17,001 bases of DNA from Acanthamoeba lenticulata (taxonomy: Eukaryota; Discosea; Longamoebia; Acanthamoebidae): NCBI GenBank assembly GCA_002179805.1, contig NAVB01001862.1:1-17001 (forward strand), given 5' to 3'. The translations under genes and the position numbers were made by a program. Under the pieces are notes generated by a model, which saw nothing but the letters and a program-made list of their open reading frames with translations, was not told the DNA's origin and did no database searches. Shown here one piece after another: positions 1 through 9,727 of this stretch (positions are counted from its first letter, which is position 1; every line of letters begins with the position of its first letter).

Positions 1-1600
1 CCTCGCCACTGCGCAACAGTTGGCCCAGGCTGACGCAAGCAGCAGAAGACGAACAGCCCGACGTCAACGAGACGTCACGCCAGTTCTTGTTGCGGTGCGC
101 CCCCTGCCTAGACACCACACGAACCCCGACAAATCATATGATTCGCTAAAAGGCCAAATTGGCGTCGTCCATGTTCCAGGCTTGCGCGAAAAACGGGGCG
201 AAGCGAAGGTGAGGTGATGGGCTTCATCGCCAAGCTCGAGAGCGAGTGGCTTCACCACCGGGAACAGCTTCGGGTGCGTCTCGCGCTTGCGATCTCCCCG
301 CGGACCGACCATCTCTCGTGCCTTCATCTCACCGCGGTGACTGGCAGGCCCTTGACGAAGACACGCTGGTCGCGCGGCTGGGCTTCCCCCGGTCCCTGGC
401 CCAAGCGATTCGCGAGGAGCTCAGCGGCGGCCTCCAGGCAGCACCCAGCTTCAAGGTGGTCAAGCTCAAGGTGCGTTTTTGTGTTTTCTTGTGTTTTTTT
501 TAAAAAACAAATATTTTTATTTTGATAAGTTACCCTTTTTGTCAAAAGTCAAAGCGACCAATTGGGGCTAACCATGCTTCCCGCCTAGGTTGAAGATGCC
601 CAGCTCCAACTCCCGGCACTGCCCCTCCAACAAACGAGCGCGCCGCCGCCGGTGGCGGAGGACGAGGGCGCCGACTCACCGAGCACGACGCCCGGGCGGA
701 AGCGGAAGCGCCTCACGCACGCCGAGTGGGTGACCAAGGTGGAGCAGTTTGCTCTTGCCACCAATCACGACCCATCGCCTTTCCGCGTGGCCTCCATCTA
801 CCAGGTGGAGTGCTATTGCTGCGGCTACGCCGTCAACATGAACAAACCTGGTACGCGTGTGCTTGCGTGCGTGTTTGTGGGCAAGCCCATGGTGCATGGC
901 TGACCGGGGGCGAGTCGTGCAGGCCAACTGTATTACCTGCGGCGACATGTCGAGGGCGTGCGTCCAGACGTGCGGCTCTCGAATCACTTTAAGAACTACA
1001 AGCGGTGGAAGCAGCAGTGCCAGCCCGGCGAGGCCGTACGTGTGCCGTGCCTGCCTTGTCCTTGGTGGGACTACGAGGGTACTGACGTCCGTTGGCCAGG
1101 TGAGCTTGACGCCCGACAAATTGACGCCCGCCAAGCGACCAAAGCCTGGAGAGGACAATGACGATGGCGACGAGGACGACGTGGAGACCAAACCTTTCTT
1201 CCCCATGGTACGATCCCACAATGACGCACTTCCTGATGATGATGAAGACATCATGGCGTTGAAGCCCTCACCTCCGCGATTTTGCCGCCGTCTTTGCGCA
1301 GGTTGATGCTTCGCTCCGACGAATCAGGTCCCATTCGCCCTCTCAGAGCCGGCGGGTCAGCCGCGACATCACTCCCCTCACGCGCACGCAAACGCCGCTG
1401 GCGCGATCCCACTCAGTCGGTACGCCCGCGCCCATGCCCGCCTTAACGATTCGAGGACGTCTTGAGGGCTCACGTCGTACACCAGGGGCATCCGCCGACG
1501 TTGAGGGCGATGGCGACGACTTCGAGGTCGAAGGGGAGGGCAGCATCCCGCTTCGGACGGGCGAGTACACGATCATAAACCCGCACCTGGCTGCACACTC

Positions 1601-1636
<36 letters not shown>

Positions 1637-2018
1637 GCACCAGCATGGTGGCATCCCGACGCTGCCGGACCCGCTCATCTCGTCCCCCTTTGGCACCGCG
1701 CCTTCCATGCAGCTGCACTCGCTGTCGATGGCCCTGCCCCCGCCGCACCTCGGTGGCGGCCACGTGCAGTTCTCGCAGCACTATTCCTACCACTTACCCC
1801 CACAGCCGGCCTTTGCCTCTTCGCTCTACACGCTGCAGCCGCAGCAGCTCGACCTCTACTCGACCCACCAGCAGTCCTTCCCCACTTTTAGTGCAGCTCC
1901 CCCGCTGCCGCAGTACTCGCACACGCAGCCCTCTGTCCCGCTGCCCTCCTACGCCCCACCAACTTCACTGTTTCCGTCCTCTGCACCGCCCTCGTCTCAG
2001 CCAGACAGACACACCTGA
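1..2018 (+). CDS. Unrecognised protein with SAM-like region, Cys/His cluster and polyQ tail (5' partial)
   Basis: Exons: <3..94, 180..273, 348..470, 589..850, 923..1035, 1100..1207 and 1302..2018; all six joins keep phase. About 502 residues are visible and the start lies outside the window. Visible residues 32-90 are helical and resemble a SAM-like fold (pattern W..hREQLRALDEDTLVARLGF followed by an IREEL helix). A basic GRKRKR stretch, a possible nuclear signal, lies near residue 139. Residues 178-223 carry C178, C180, C181, H199, H212 and C223, a spacing that could bind zinc, ending in the aromatic/basic HFKNYKRWKQQC. An acidic patch (GEDNDDGDEDD) follows, then a Ser/Arg/Thr-Pro segment, 12 glutamines (365-376) and a Pro/Tyr/Ser-rich low-complexity end. 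This layout suits a nuclear regulatory protein, but that is inference. I do not recognise the family. The gene model is more certain than any function. Confidence 0.75.
1602..1637 (+). repeat. CAG/CAA repeat encoding 12 glutamines
   Basis: Twelve consecutive glutamine codons, followed by His-Gln-His codons, lie in the last exon of the first gene. The codons are a mix of CAG and CAA, so the run is not a pure CAG microsatellite and should be fairly stable in length. It opens a Pro/Gln/Tyr-rich C-terminal tail. Confidence 0.9.
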
Positions 2019-2404
2019 ACCCGACGGCATCGCCCCAGAAGGCGAGAGCTGAGCTCTATTTTTCTTTGTGCCCCTCGGCGCGCCAATGTAACTAGTTGTA
2101 CACTTAGCCCTTTTGTGCCTTCTACTTCAGCTCACGGGACTAAGGGGTTCTTCTTGGGTGAAAAAGGCCTTTTGGCTCAAAGCAAATTGCGAAAAGGCAG
2201 CTTTGAATCCGATTTCTCCGCCCATAACGACCAATCCGCTCGAAGGCCCCATGCACAAGAACGAAACTCTCGTTGCCGGCGAGGCATTCAACCCGCGACT
2301 ACGAAAGACTCCACCAGACCCAAGCCATGCACTTGCCTGTCACTTGCCAGCCCCGCAACCAACCGGCCTCGGTTCGCCTGAGCAGCAAGACTTGCTGCTT
2401 CGGC
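2019..2404. other. Intergenic stretch between two tandem + genes
   Basis: This stretch holds the 3' untranslated region of the polyQ gene and the 5' region of the two-helix membrane protein. The downstream frame stays open above the chosen ATG at 2405. An in-frame ATG at 2327 could add 26 residues to that protein. No RNA gene, repeat or clear AATAAA signal was seen. Confidence 0.6.
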
Positions 2405-3125
2405 ATGAGCTTGCCCACCCAGCTGCCGCCGCCGCTGGTCGGCCGTCTGGAGGAGACCGAGTATGCCGCCGTGGCGCATCGCATCAACCCCGCCCTCGCC
2501 ATGGCTTCCCGCTGCTGCCTCGTCGTGCTCGGCTGCTTCCTGGCCCTTCTGGGCGTTTTCGGCACCATCATGGCAGGCGTGCGCCTCCATTTGACCTCTT
2601 ACCACTACTATGGCTTGCTGGCCTTGGGCGTGGGCATTTGGTTCGTGATGCTTATCGTTGTTCTCATCTACCTGCTCACTGTACGTTCTATGCCACCCCG
2701 CAACGGAAGCTCTTCTCTTACGGTCGTGTTTTGTCGTGTAAACCAGTTGCGCAAGGTCGCCGAGGAGCTGGCCCGTGCTTCCTATGACTGCCAGCGTTCT
2801 GGCGTGGGCCTGCGGATGATGTGGTGGCCGTGGGCTGTCTACGCCGACGTGTACCCTCTGCCTGAGGAGCGCCAGGTCCAGGTCCAGGTCCAGCCGACCT
2901 TCGTCCAGCCCTCGCCCTACTTCATGGCCCCTCCGCAAGGTATGTCGCCTTGTCTACAGCTTTTCGTCGCAGCCGAACCGTCTTCTCACCAGTTGTGCCT
3001 CATGTCATGCAGTGATGACGGCGGGCGGAATGACCCACCCGGCACCGCAGCAGATGGCTCCCATGATGTACTACTTTGTGCCCTCGCAGCCGCAGGCCGC
3101 CACCCTGCCCGAGCCTTCTCTGTAG
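2405..3125 (+). CDS. Small two-helix membrane protein with Pro/Gln-rich tail, unknown family
   Basis: Exons: 2405..2680, 2747..2939 and 3013..3125, giving 193 residues. The start is ATG at 2405 (MSLPTQLPPP). ATG at 2327 in the same frame is an alternative. Two strong hydrophobic spans lie near residues 38-58 (CCLVVLGCFLALLGVFGTIM) and 67-92 (GLLALGVGIWFVMLIVVLIY), separated by a short loop. A helical stretch follows (LRKVAEELARAS), then an aromatic motif (MMWWPWAVY) and a tail rich in Pro, Gln, Met and Tyr. A three-copy six-base repeat near 2873-2893 encodes the QVQVQVQ segment. The first intron (66 nt) has no stop and keeps frame, so a 22-residue-longer form is possible. The fold suggests an integral membrane protein with both ends on the same side. 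I do not recognise a family. The gene converges on the four-CBS gene, with 103 bases between the stops. Confidence 0.7.
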
Positions 3126-3228
3126 ACAGGCTTGCTTTTTGTACATTAGTGCCTTGGTCGTTTGCTGGTTGAATGAACAAGTTGGAATCTTTATTGTTTG
3201 TTTGCATGGTTACCACGTCGATACGGGC

Positions 3229-6178
3229 TCACTTGTTCCGTAGGTGGGGCCACTGGTCCGGGTTGGTGATGTCGAAGTAAGCCGGCCCAAGCTTCCCTTG
3301 GATTGGAGGCTTCTGGTCGTACAAGATGCCCACCCCTGCTCGCACCAAGAGTGAAAGAGAGAGTGCTTTATCCGTAAGAACCGTGAACGTGAGGCCAAGC
3401 GGATAGGATGCAGGACGAACCAAGCAGAGAACGGATAATGGACGTCAGGGTGATCAGCCCCACCACCTTGTTCTTCCGTCCCTCCACCACCCACACTCTG
3501 TACACGGGAGAAGCAACGGCCGTTCAGTCCACTGTTCGTTGCTGCACTTAAGTGGCAACATTAGTAGGCCAACCAGGGCCCACACACGTACCTGTGGGCT
3601 TTTCGGTTGACGATGAGGCTGAGCAGCTCGCGGAGGGTGATGGACGCGCGGCACGTGACGGCCTCGTCCCAGCCCTTGGCCGACGCCTTGTGCACCTCCG
3701 ACATGTACCGTCCGATCGGAAAGTAGAACTCGGCGCTGCTGTACCGGGTGAGCCCCTGGAGATGACGACGACAACGTGATGAGTGGAGAAGTAGAGCAGT
3801 CTGGGGGTCGGCGTGGCCAAACGTGTACCCGGAAGCAGCGGGAGGAGATCTCTGTGATGAAGTGGCGCTTTTCGTCGATGATCGCGGCCGCCTGCGCCTG
3901 GTGGATGCACAGTGAGACAAAGGCCTCGCCGGCCTTGGCTGTCTCCCGCACAAAGGGAATCCTGCCACGGGCAAGCCGCACGTAAGACCCAATGGAGAGG
4001 CGAGAGGAAAAGCTGCATCATGCAAACGCACTTGGAAACGATGACGTTGAGGTCGACGGCCTGAGCGCGGCCCAGGTGGACCCCCGAGCTGTTCAGATAC
4101 TCGTCGATGAAGGTGATCAACGATGATTGGCTGCACGCGAACACCAAGTTGCTGTGAGCTCAGCTGTGTGTGCCTTGGTCGTCCAGAAGCAGCGCGTGAA
4201 GGCGTAAGGCGGCCGCACCTGACGACCCACGAGATCATGTCCTCGTGATCGAGCACGCAGGCTGCCGGTCGGCCGAGCGAGAACACTTGCATCAGCGAGT
4301 AGACCGTGTCGGTCGCCCGGACCATCGTGAACTGATTGCGTCCACTTGCACCTGCCCCAGCCGCATTCGCATCCTTCATGAGCCTTGCCCAGTCCAAGAC
4401 CACTTGGTTTCACGAGGGGCACGCACCGATCATCGCGGAGACGGGCTTGGTGAAGGGGTCCTTGTCGTAGTTGGACCGGAGCACCTCCTGGAGGAAACTG
4501 GGCCGCTCGCTGATCAGGATAAAGGCCACTGGAACCGGCACCACAGCCCATGTGAGGATGAAATGGAAAAGAGATGGAGAAAGAGAAGAGGGGGAACGCA
4601 CTCAGGTCAGACGAGTCGATGGTGCCTACGGTGCGGCCCTCCTCGTCGTAGACGGGCGCCGACGAGATGCCGTGCCGCTCCATGAAGTCGTAGGCCTGCG
4701 GGATGTTGAGCCCGCCGGACATGGCGATCACTTTCCGGCTCTGGCTGTTGGCCAACGTCTCCACCTTCATGTTCTGCTCTCCCCGCCAAATCAAAGTCAA
4801 CACAAGCATTTGAAGCACGCAGAAGGGGCAAAGGAAATGTGCCTTGAGGAAGCCCATCAGCTTGTTCAGCTCGCCCTGCACGTCCTTGTCGTTGAGCATG
4901 GGCTCGGCCTTCTTGGGGTTGAGGGAGAAGATCATGCTCCGCCGTCGCGTGGCCATCCACCCAGAGCCCGTCTTCTTGGGCGCCGACGCCTGAAGCCTGC
5001 ATGTGCGCGCCGGGACAGGGTGAGCGATGAAGCTGCATGAAAAGATGAGGACGAGAAGACGGACCGCTTGAGGTTCTCCATCTGCTCGCGGATCTTCTCC
5101 TTGTCGTTCCTCATGCTCTGTTCGATCTCGTCCTTGAGCTCCTCTTCCTCGGTTTTCTCGGTGGCGGTCTCCTCGCCGTCGTCCTGCGCCTCGGCGTGCC
5201 CGCGGTCGTCTTCATCATAATCGGCAACGACCTGCGGTTCGACGCGACGCTGAGCCACGACCGGTTGCTCGTTGACGTCCTCTTCATTCTCGGCCATCTC
5301 GTCCTCGCCAGCTTGGCCGCGCTCCTCTTCGTCCTCACGAATGTCGGCACCGATCTGTTCAGCCAGTCGTCCGCCGGCCTTCCGCTCGAGCCGCTGCGCG
5401 GAGCGCTCATCAGCCCAGGCCTTCTCGTGCTCGGCCACCCAGCGGCGGCGCAGCTCCAGGCTTTCATCGTCTTCGTCGTCATCACCCGGTTCGGCCCGGG
5501 CGATCTCCTCCGGTGGAACGGTGGCCTGCTCCTCCTCCGCGCCGTTGATGCTCCGGAGCAGGTCGTCCAGCTCCCGCCGTCGGCGCTCCACCTCGGACAC
5601 CAGAGCCCAATCAGCCTCGCTCAGCTGTTGCTGCTGTTGTGGTTGTTGTGGTTGTGGTTGCTGCTGCTTCGGCTGCAGTCCCGCTCCGGAGGCGGCGTCG
5701 CCGCCCGCGTCATCGGTCGACAGGACGCCCCGCATGCGCCAGCCGGTCTCGGGGAGGGGCGACGTCGGCTCGGGGCGCTTGAAGCGCTCGACGAGCGGTG
5801 AGTGCAGCTCGGCGACCGACGAGTCGGCTTCGTTGTCGCCGCTGGTGGGCTGGTGGGGCTGAGGCACCGGCGGGAGGGGCTTGCGCATGCGCACCTTGGG
5901 GCTGCGCGGCAACTCGGCGCTGCCCTCAAGCATTACGCGGTGCAGCAGGCGGCCGCGCGGGTCGACGGCCGAGTTGGACGAGGAGGACGAGAGCGAGAGG
6001 GACGAGGTGGCCGGCTCAGCGGCTTCCCAGCTCGAGGCCGTGGTCACGAGCGGGTCGTACGACTGCTCTGCTTGCTGGTCTGGATCACCCCACCCGCTGA
6101 AACTGTTCCCCAAGGTGAGCGGAGGCTGCACATGTTGAAAAACACCAGGCCGTGCTCATCAAAGTACCTGTGGCTCAT
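3229..6178 (-). CDS. Four-CBS-domain protein, AMPK-gamma/SNF4-like, with long acidic Q-rich N-terminus
   Basis: Exons in reading order: 6178..6168, 6102..5065, 4996..4843, 4773..4602, 4528..4427, 4351..4219, 4130..4032, 3961..3829, 3755..3592, 3497..3421 and 3335..3229. They total 729 residues and all ten joins keep phase. Residues 1-400 are low complexity: Ser/Pro-rich, then a Q/P run, then Glu/Asp/Arg-rich predicted coiled coil. Four CBS units follow. The first is near 402-462 (MERHGISSAPVYDEEGRTVG), the second near 463-535 (LMQVFSLGRPAACVLD), the third near 555-612 and the fourth near 650-694 (NRKAHRVWVVEG, then VVGLITLTSII). CBS pairs bind adenine nucleotides, and four in a row is the architecture of AMPK/SnRK gamma subunits. 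Identity as a true gamma subunit is inference. The 11-nt first exon (MSH + S) is the least certain part. Intron 4842..4774 appears to be GC-AG. Confidence 0.8.
5625..5666 (-). repeat. Gln/Pro-rich repeat in the four-CBS protein
   Basis: Fourteen codons on the minus strand encode a run of Gln broken by Pro (QQQPQPQQPQQQQQ). It lies in the disordered N-terminal extension, just before the coiled-coil region that starts LSEADWALVSEVERRR. Mixed CAG/CAA use argues against recent repeat expansion. Confidence 0.85.
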
Positions 6179-6935
6179 CGTAGCGTCGTACAGGAGAGCT
6201 TTGCTGCGTTTTGGGCAAGGCAGAGGCGGGGTCTGTGGGGGTGTTGTACGCACTGACTCAGAGGAACGTCAACATATCAGCCCGGAGAGCCCGGAGGCGT
6301 TCATTCTTTGGAACGGACGGGGAGGCAACATGTGACACTGCTGGAGAGAGGGGGGGGGAGGAAAAGAGACAAGGAGAGAGCTTTACCAATAGGTGAAGGA
6401 AGAGGTTCGTTGGGGGGATGAAAAGTCGCGTCGAGGCGAGCAAGGGAAGCAGCTCAACAAACTTGGAGAAAAAACACAAAAAGAGAGGTCAGTTCGTGCA
6501 ACACGGGCAGAGATGGCGAACGGACGAAGTGAGTTTGTCGTAATGCGCGAGCTGCAGCCACCACAGCGGAAGCAGAAGCTCGAGCCCGCACAGGCGACAA
6601 ATGCCCGCAGCCCTTGCGCACACCGTAAGAGAGGGGATCCCGTACCTCCTCGAGGAAAGCTGAAAGAGAAGAGAGGGAGAAGAGGTTGGGTGATGGTGTG
6701 CTGGGACGAGATGGAGAGTACGGATTGCCGCTCACTCTGTCAACTCGTCACAAAGCAACTGGCCCACAGCACCGGCCAAATGGCGACGAGAATTCCTTAT
6801 CCGCAACTCCTTCTGCGGAATGTTAACGGAGCTGTACCTAAGAACGGAATTCGAAGCGCATTTCCTGCGTGAGTTTCTTCGCTCTCTTTTGCCAATCGAT
6901 TAGAAAAAGGTGCCTTTGGAATCGGCCTGCGCGAG
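6179..6935. other. Divergent intergenic region between the four-CBS and RRM-STEEP1 genes
   Basis: These 757 bases separate two genes that start outward, so both promoters and 5' leaders must lie here. The + strand is strongly purine-rich from about 6340 to 6720. A CCAAT pentamer lies at 6892-6896, about 40 bases before the ATG of the RRM gene. A 6-base hairpin (arms 6800-6805 and 6814-6819) is also present. Open frames on both strands here have compositionally biased, family-less translations, and I see no supported gene. Confidence 0.6.
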
Positions 6936-8311
6936 ATGGCGAGTCGTCATGGCACCCCGGCGAACTCGACGCTGTACGTGAAGCACCTGCCGCGAGAAGT
7001 GCCAATTCATGAAATCGAGCTCCTCTTTGGAAAGGAGCGCAGGTATATGACGACTCGCCGCTTGGCCCAAGGCGCTGGACTCATCGTTTGTGTCTGTTGT
7101 TGCTCGCGCGATTTAGATTCAGCGGCTTTGTGCGTTTGCGCAAGGTGCGCGGCACAATGGCTTTCGTCGACTACTTGAACGTAGATAACGCCAGCCGGTA
7201 TTGTAGCCATTGTGCGCCTCGCTCGCTCAACAACAACTCACACCCAGTGCGCAGGGCACAGGAGAACATGGACGGCTATCGATTCGAGCACCTGCCGCAG
7301 CATCCAGGCCTCTGTACGCGTGCTGCCCATCGCTCTTGATTGTGCAGCCTCTTACCTTGTCCCTCCCCGCTTTCCTGCTTTGGCTCGGCTTGGATGGCAC
7401 ATGTGCAGTGGTCGATTTCGACAAGGACGACACTGACAATAAAGTCGCGCGCTACACCATCAAGCGGAAGCGTGAAGAGGCAATCCTCCCGCTGCTATCG
7501 TTCGAATCCTCTCCCCCAGGCACAACAGCTGACGCGTTGTCCTCTTGGCCTCTTCCTTCGCGCTGCGTGACCGTTTCGCGTTAGGGCTCGCTTCTTCCGC
7601 CACTTGCTGTTGTCGTGGGATACTTTGGCCGTCTGCCGTGACACCTGTGGCAACGCGAGCAGGAGGTAAAGAATCAGCACAAGTGCCTGTGCAAGCACTG
7701 CGGCACGGTGTGCATCAAGCTCAACGTGCCCTTGTCGTCCTTGCCTAAGAGGAAGACCGACGGTACGTTACAAGCTCAAATCAAACACCAACATCATTGC
7801 ACCGCACGCAGCTCTTACAGCTTGTGTGCGGACCTACCAGGCGCCTACTGCCTTATCCTGGCCAAACACACGTGCCTCGTTGATGTGGGCAAGGGCGAGC
7901 AGAAGGTCATCAAGCGCGACGGAGGCGCCGAACGCCAGTGGCGCCTGACCTGTCTCGGTCTCTCACACCTCTCCGCCCTTATCACTTGCCATGGACTGTG
8001 TTGGCTCACGTGGCAGGATGACAACGTTGCGTTGGGCAGGTTGCGACCTGTGGGTGGGCTACCAGTCGGTGCCCTGGACGGAGCAGACCGTGAAGGTGGT
8101 CTACCTGCTGTCCGACGCTCTCGTCGATGAGTCGGCTGCAGAGCCTGCCGCGGAGGCGGCGCCGACGACGGCAGGCGCGACCTCTGAGGATAACGCAAGC
8201 GCGCCAGAAGCCAAGAAGAGGAAGGTCGAAGGGGAAGCCGCAACAGAAGAGGCTGCCAGCAGTGGTCAACCAGTGCCGCCGACGACCAACGACGAAGGCA
8301 AGGCCCAATAA
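6936..8311 (+). CDS. RRM domain fused to STEEP1-like zinc domain
   Basis: Exons: 6936..7042, 7117..7197, 7255..7313, 7409..7479, 7663..7762, 7841..7957 and 8040..8311, giving 268 residues. Residues 10-85 form an RRM in strand order: TLYVKHLP (RNP2-like), PIHEIELLFGK helix, GFVRLRKVRG, TMAFVDYLN (RNP1 strand), second helix ending ENMDGYRF, and LLVDFDKD. Residues 107-195 match the STEEP1 (CXorf56, formerly UPF0428) pattern: HKCLCKHCG at C114/C116/C119, LSSLPKRKTDGA, a basic GGAERQWRLTC segment and C177-x2-C180 followed by DLWVGYQ. The tail is Ala/Glu-rich with a nuclear signal, EAKKRKVE. Human STEEP1 promotes STING exit from the ER. An RNA role is suggested here by the RRM and nuclear signal, and this is inference. 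Intron 7480..7662 needs a GC donor. Confidence 0.8.
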
Positions 8312-8438
8312 ACTCGCCAAGGTGCGCAAAAGAGTGGAATGAAAGAGAGAGGAGTGTATTGTGATCAAGAAAGGGGATAGAGAAAGGCAATTTGCCTCGT
8401 CTGGCGGACTCTCTTCAGGGGCCTGTGACTGGCTCCGT

Positions 8439-9282
8439 TTACCTGAGCTTGTTCTTGACGGGGCGGCCGACCTCATCCTTGATCTGGCCCTCCGTGCGGT
8501 AGCGGGTGGCAGAGGAGTCCTCGAGCGAGGTAAGCTTGTTCTCGAGGCGGGTCAGGGTGGCCGTCATATGAGCGAAGCGGTAGAGCATGAAGAACAGGAA
8601 GACTGCACAGCAAAAACGCGGTCAACTATCACGCAAAAGGTGATTTGAGAAGCGCATGGTCACACGTACTGGTGGTGCCACAGAGGTAGGCGTTACGCTC
8701 GGCCTTGTAGAAGGCAAGGTAGGCGTCCTTGTTGACACTGTAGCCAGTGGCGCCCTAGAGAAGGATAGAGAGAGTGGTCAGAACTGCGTCGCAGACCCAA
8801 GGCTGTTGGGGCAGAAGCACGTACGGGAATTTGGCCGTTGTTGGGACCGTAGACAGAGGTGGCGTCGTAGAGCATGTACATGTGCCTGAGGGCATCCAGG
8901 AAGAAGCCACCAATAATGAACTGAAAGGAGGAAGAGCAGGTAAGCTGCTGTCACTTGCACTAAACACAAGGAGGCCAAGAGAGAGTACCATGATGGTCTT
9001 GGTCACCAGACGGAAGCGAGGATACTCGTTCCAGAGCTTGGCGAGCCTGTTCATGAAGTCCCGACGGAAGTTGAGGGGTCCAGGGACCACAATGATGGTG
9101 CACATGATGATCTCGGCCATGAAGATGAGGAAAACAATGGACCACTGGTTCATGTTTTCACCGAGAAATGAGAGGAAGGTGTAGTGGCTGCCTTCATCGG
9201 CAGCAGCTTCGATGTGAATGTGCTGCTCGGGCACGCCACCCGCGGCCGTTGTATAAAATTGCGGAGGGACAGTTGCTGCCAT
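8439..9282 (-). CDS. BCAP31: BAP31-family ER membrane protein
   Basis: Exons in reading order: 9282..8989, 8920..8825, 8754..8670 and 8602..8439, giving 212 residues. Three membrane spans fit the family. They are residues 47-66 (WSIVFLIFMAEIIMCTIIVV), 92-112 (TKTIMFIIGGFFLDALRHMY) and 146-166 (TTIFLFFMLYRFAHMTATL). A basic cytosolic loop (FRRDFMNRLAKLW) lies between the first two, and a short helical, coiled-coil-like C-terminus (TLTRLENKLTSLED) follows the third. BAP31 proteins sit in the ER membrane as export and quality-control adaptors. The C-terminus ends KNKLR, without an obvious KKxx retrieval signal. Animal BAP31 begins directly at the first span. That would match the in-frame ATG at 9153 (MNQWS), so the 43-residue leader from ATG 9282 may or may not be translated. 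The gene converges on the RRM-STEEP1 gene, with 127 bases between stops. Confidence 0.87.
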
Positions 9283-9727
9283 GGCTGGTTCTTCTTCTTG
9301 TTGTTGGGTTGCTGCTTGCAAGGGTTGGAATACAAGAACGGGGCTCACTTGAGAATAAATACAACAGGCCCCGACTTCGCCCTGATCTGGCTGGCCCACC
9401 ACACAGAGGGATCACAGGGATTGCTGGCGGGATGCAAACGGAATGCGCCATACGTCGGGAGAGACGGTTGCACCAATTGAATCAAGGCATGTTAATGTCG
9501 ACACCTGCGGAATGCGTTCGTGGAATCTCAAACACTACGAGGAAGTGAGTTACGCGCGGACAGAGCTTGGCGTGCGACCGCGACTGGCTTGGTAACGAGA
9601 GCAACTTGCCGGCCTTCTTCCGTCCTACCCCGCCCTGCAACACTCATTCACTGGTACGCGCCTCAGTTCGAGTTTTGATGTGGTGTGCCCCATTTGACGC
9701 CGGAGGCGTCGCAGTTTTTTTAAAACA
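9283..9727. other. Divergent intergenic region between BAP31 and PARP genes
   Basis: These 445 bases must contain both promoters and leaders. A perfect 6-base inverted repeat with a 3-base spacer (GACGCC-GGA-GGCGTC, 9696-9710) lies 17 bases before the PARP start codon, followed by a T run. No coding frame here has a family-like translation. Confidence 0.6.

Noticed and set aside
6800..6819. Short hairpin TCCGCA/TGCGGA
   Set aside because: Six-base arms with an eight-base loop are expected by chance in this much DNA, and nothing around it suggests an RNA element.
6393..6872. 160-codon + strand open frame in the divergent spacer
   Set aside because: Purine-rich DNA gives a Lys/Glu/Arg-biased translation with no domain, no coding-like splice pattern and no partner. 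More likely promoter and leader sequence.
7499..7509. TTCGAATCC resembling a tRNA T-loop
   Set aside because: No acceptor, D or anticodon stems can be formed around it, and it lies inside the intron of the RRM-STEEP1 gene.
9252..9258. TATAAAA on the + strand
   Set aside because: It lies inside the BAP31 coding exon and about 470 bases before the PARP start, too far for a TATA box and explained by codons.
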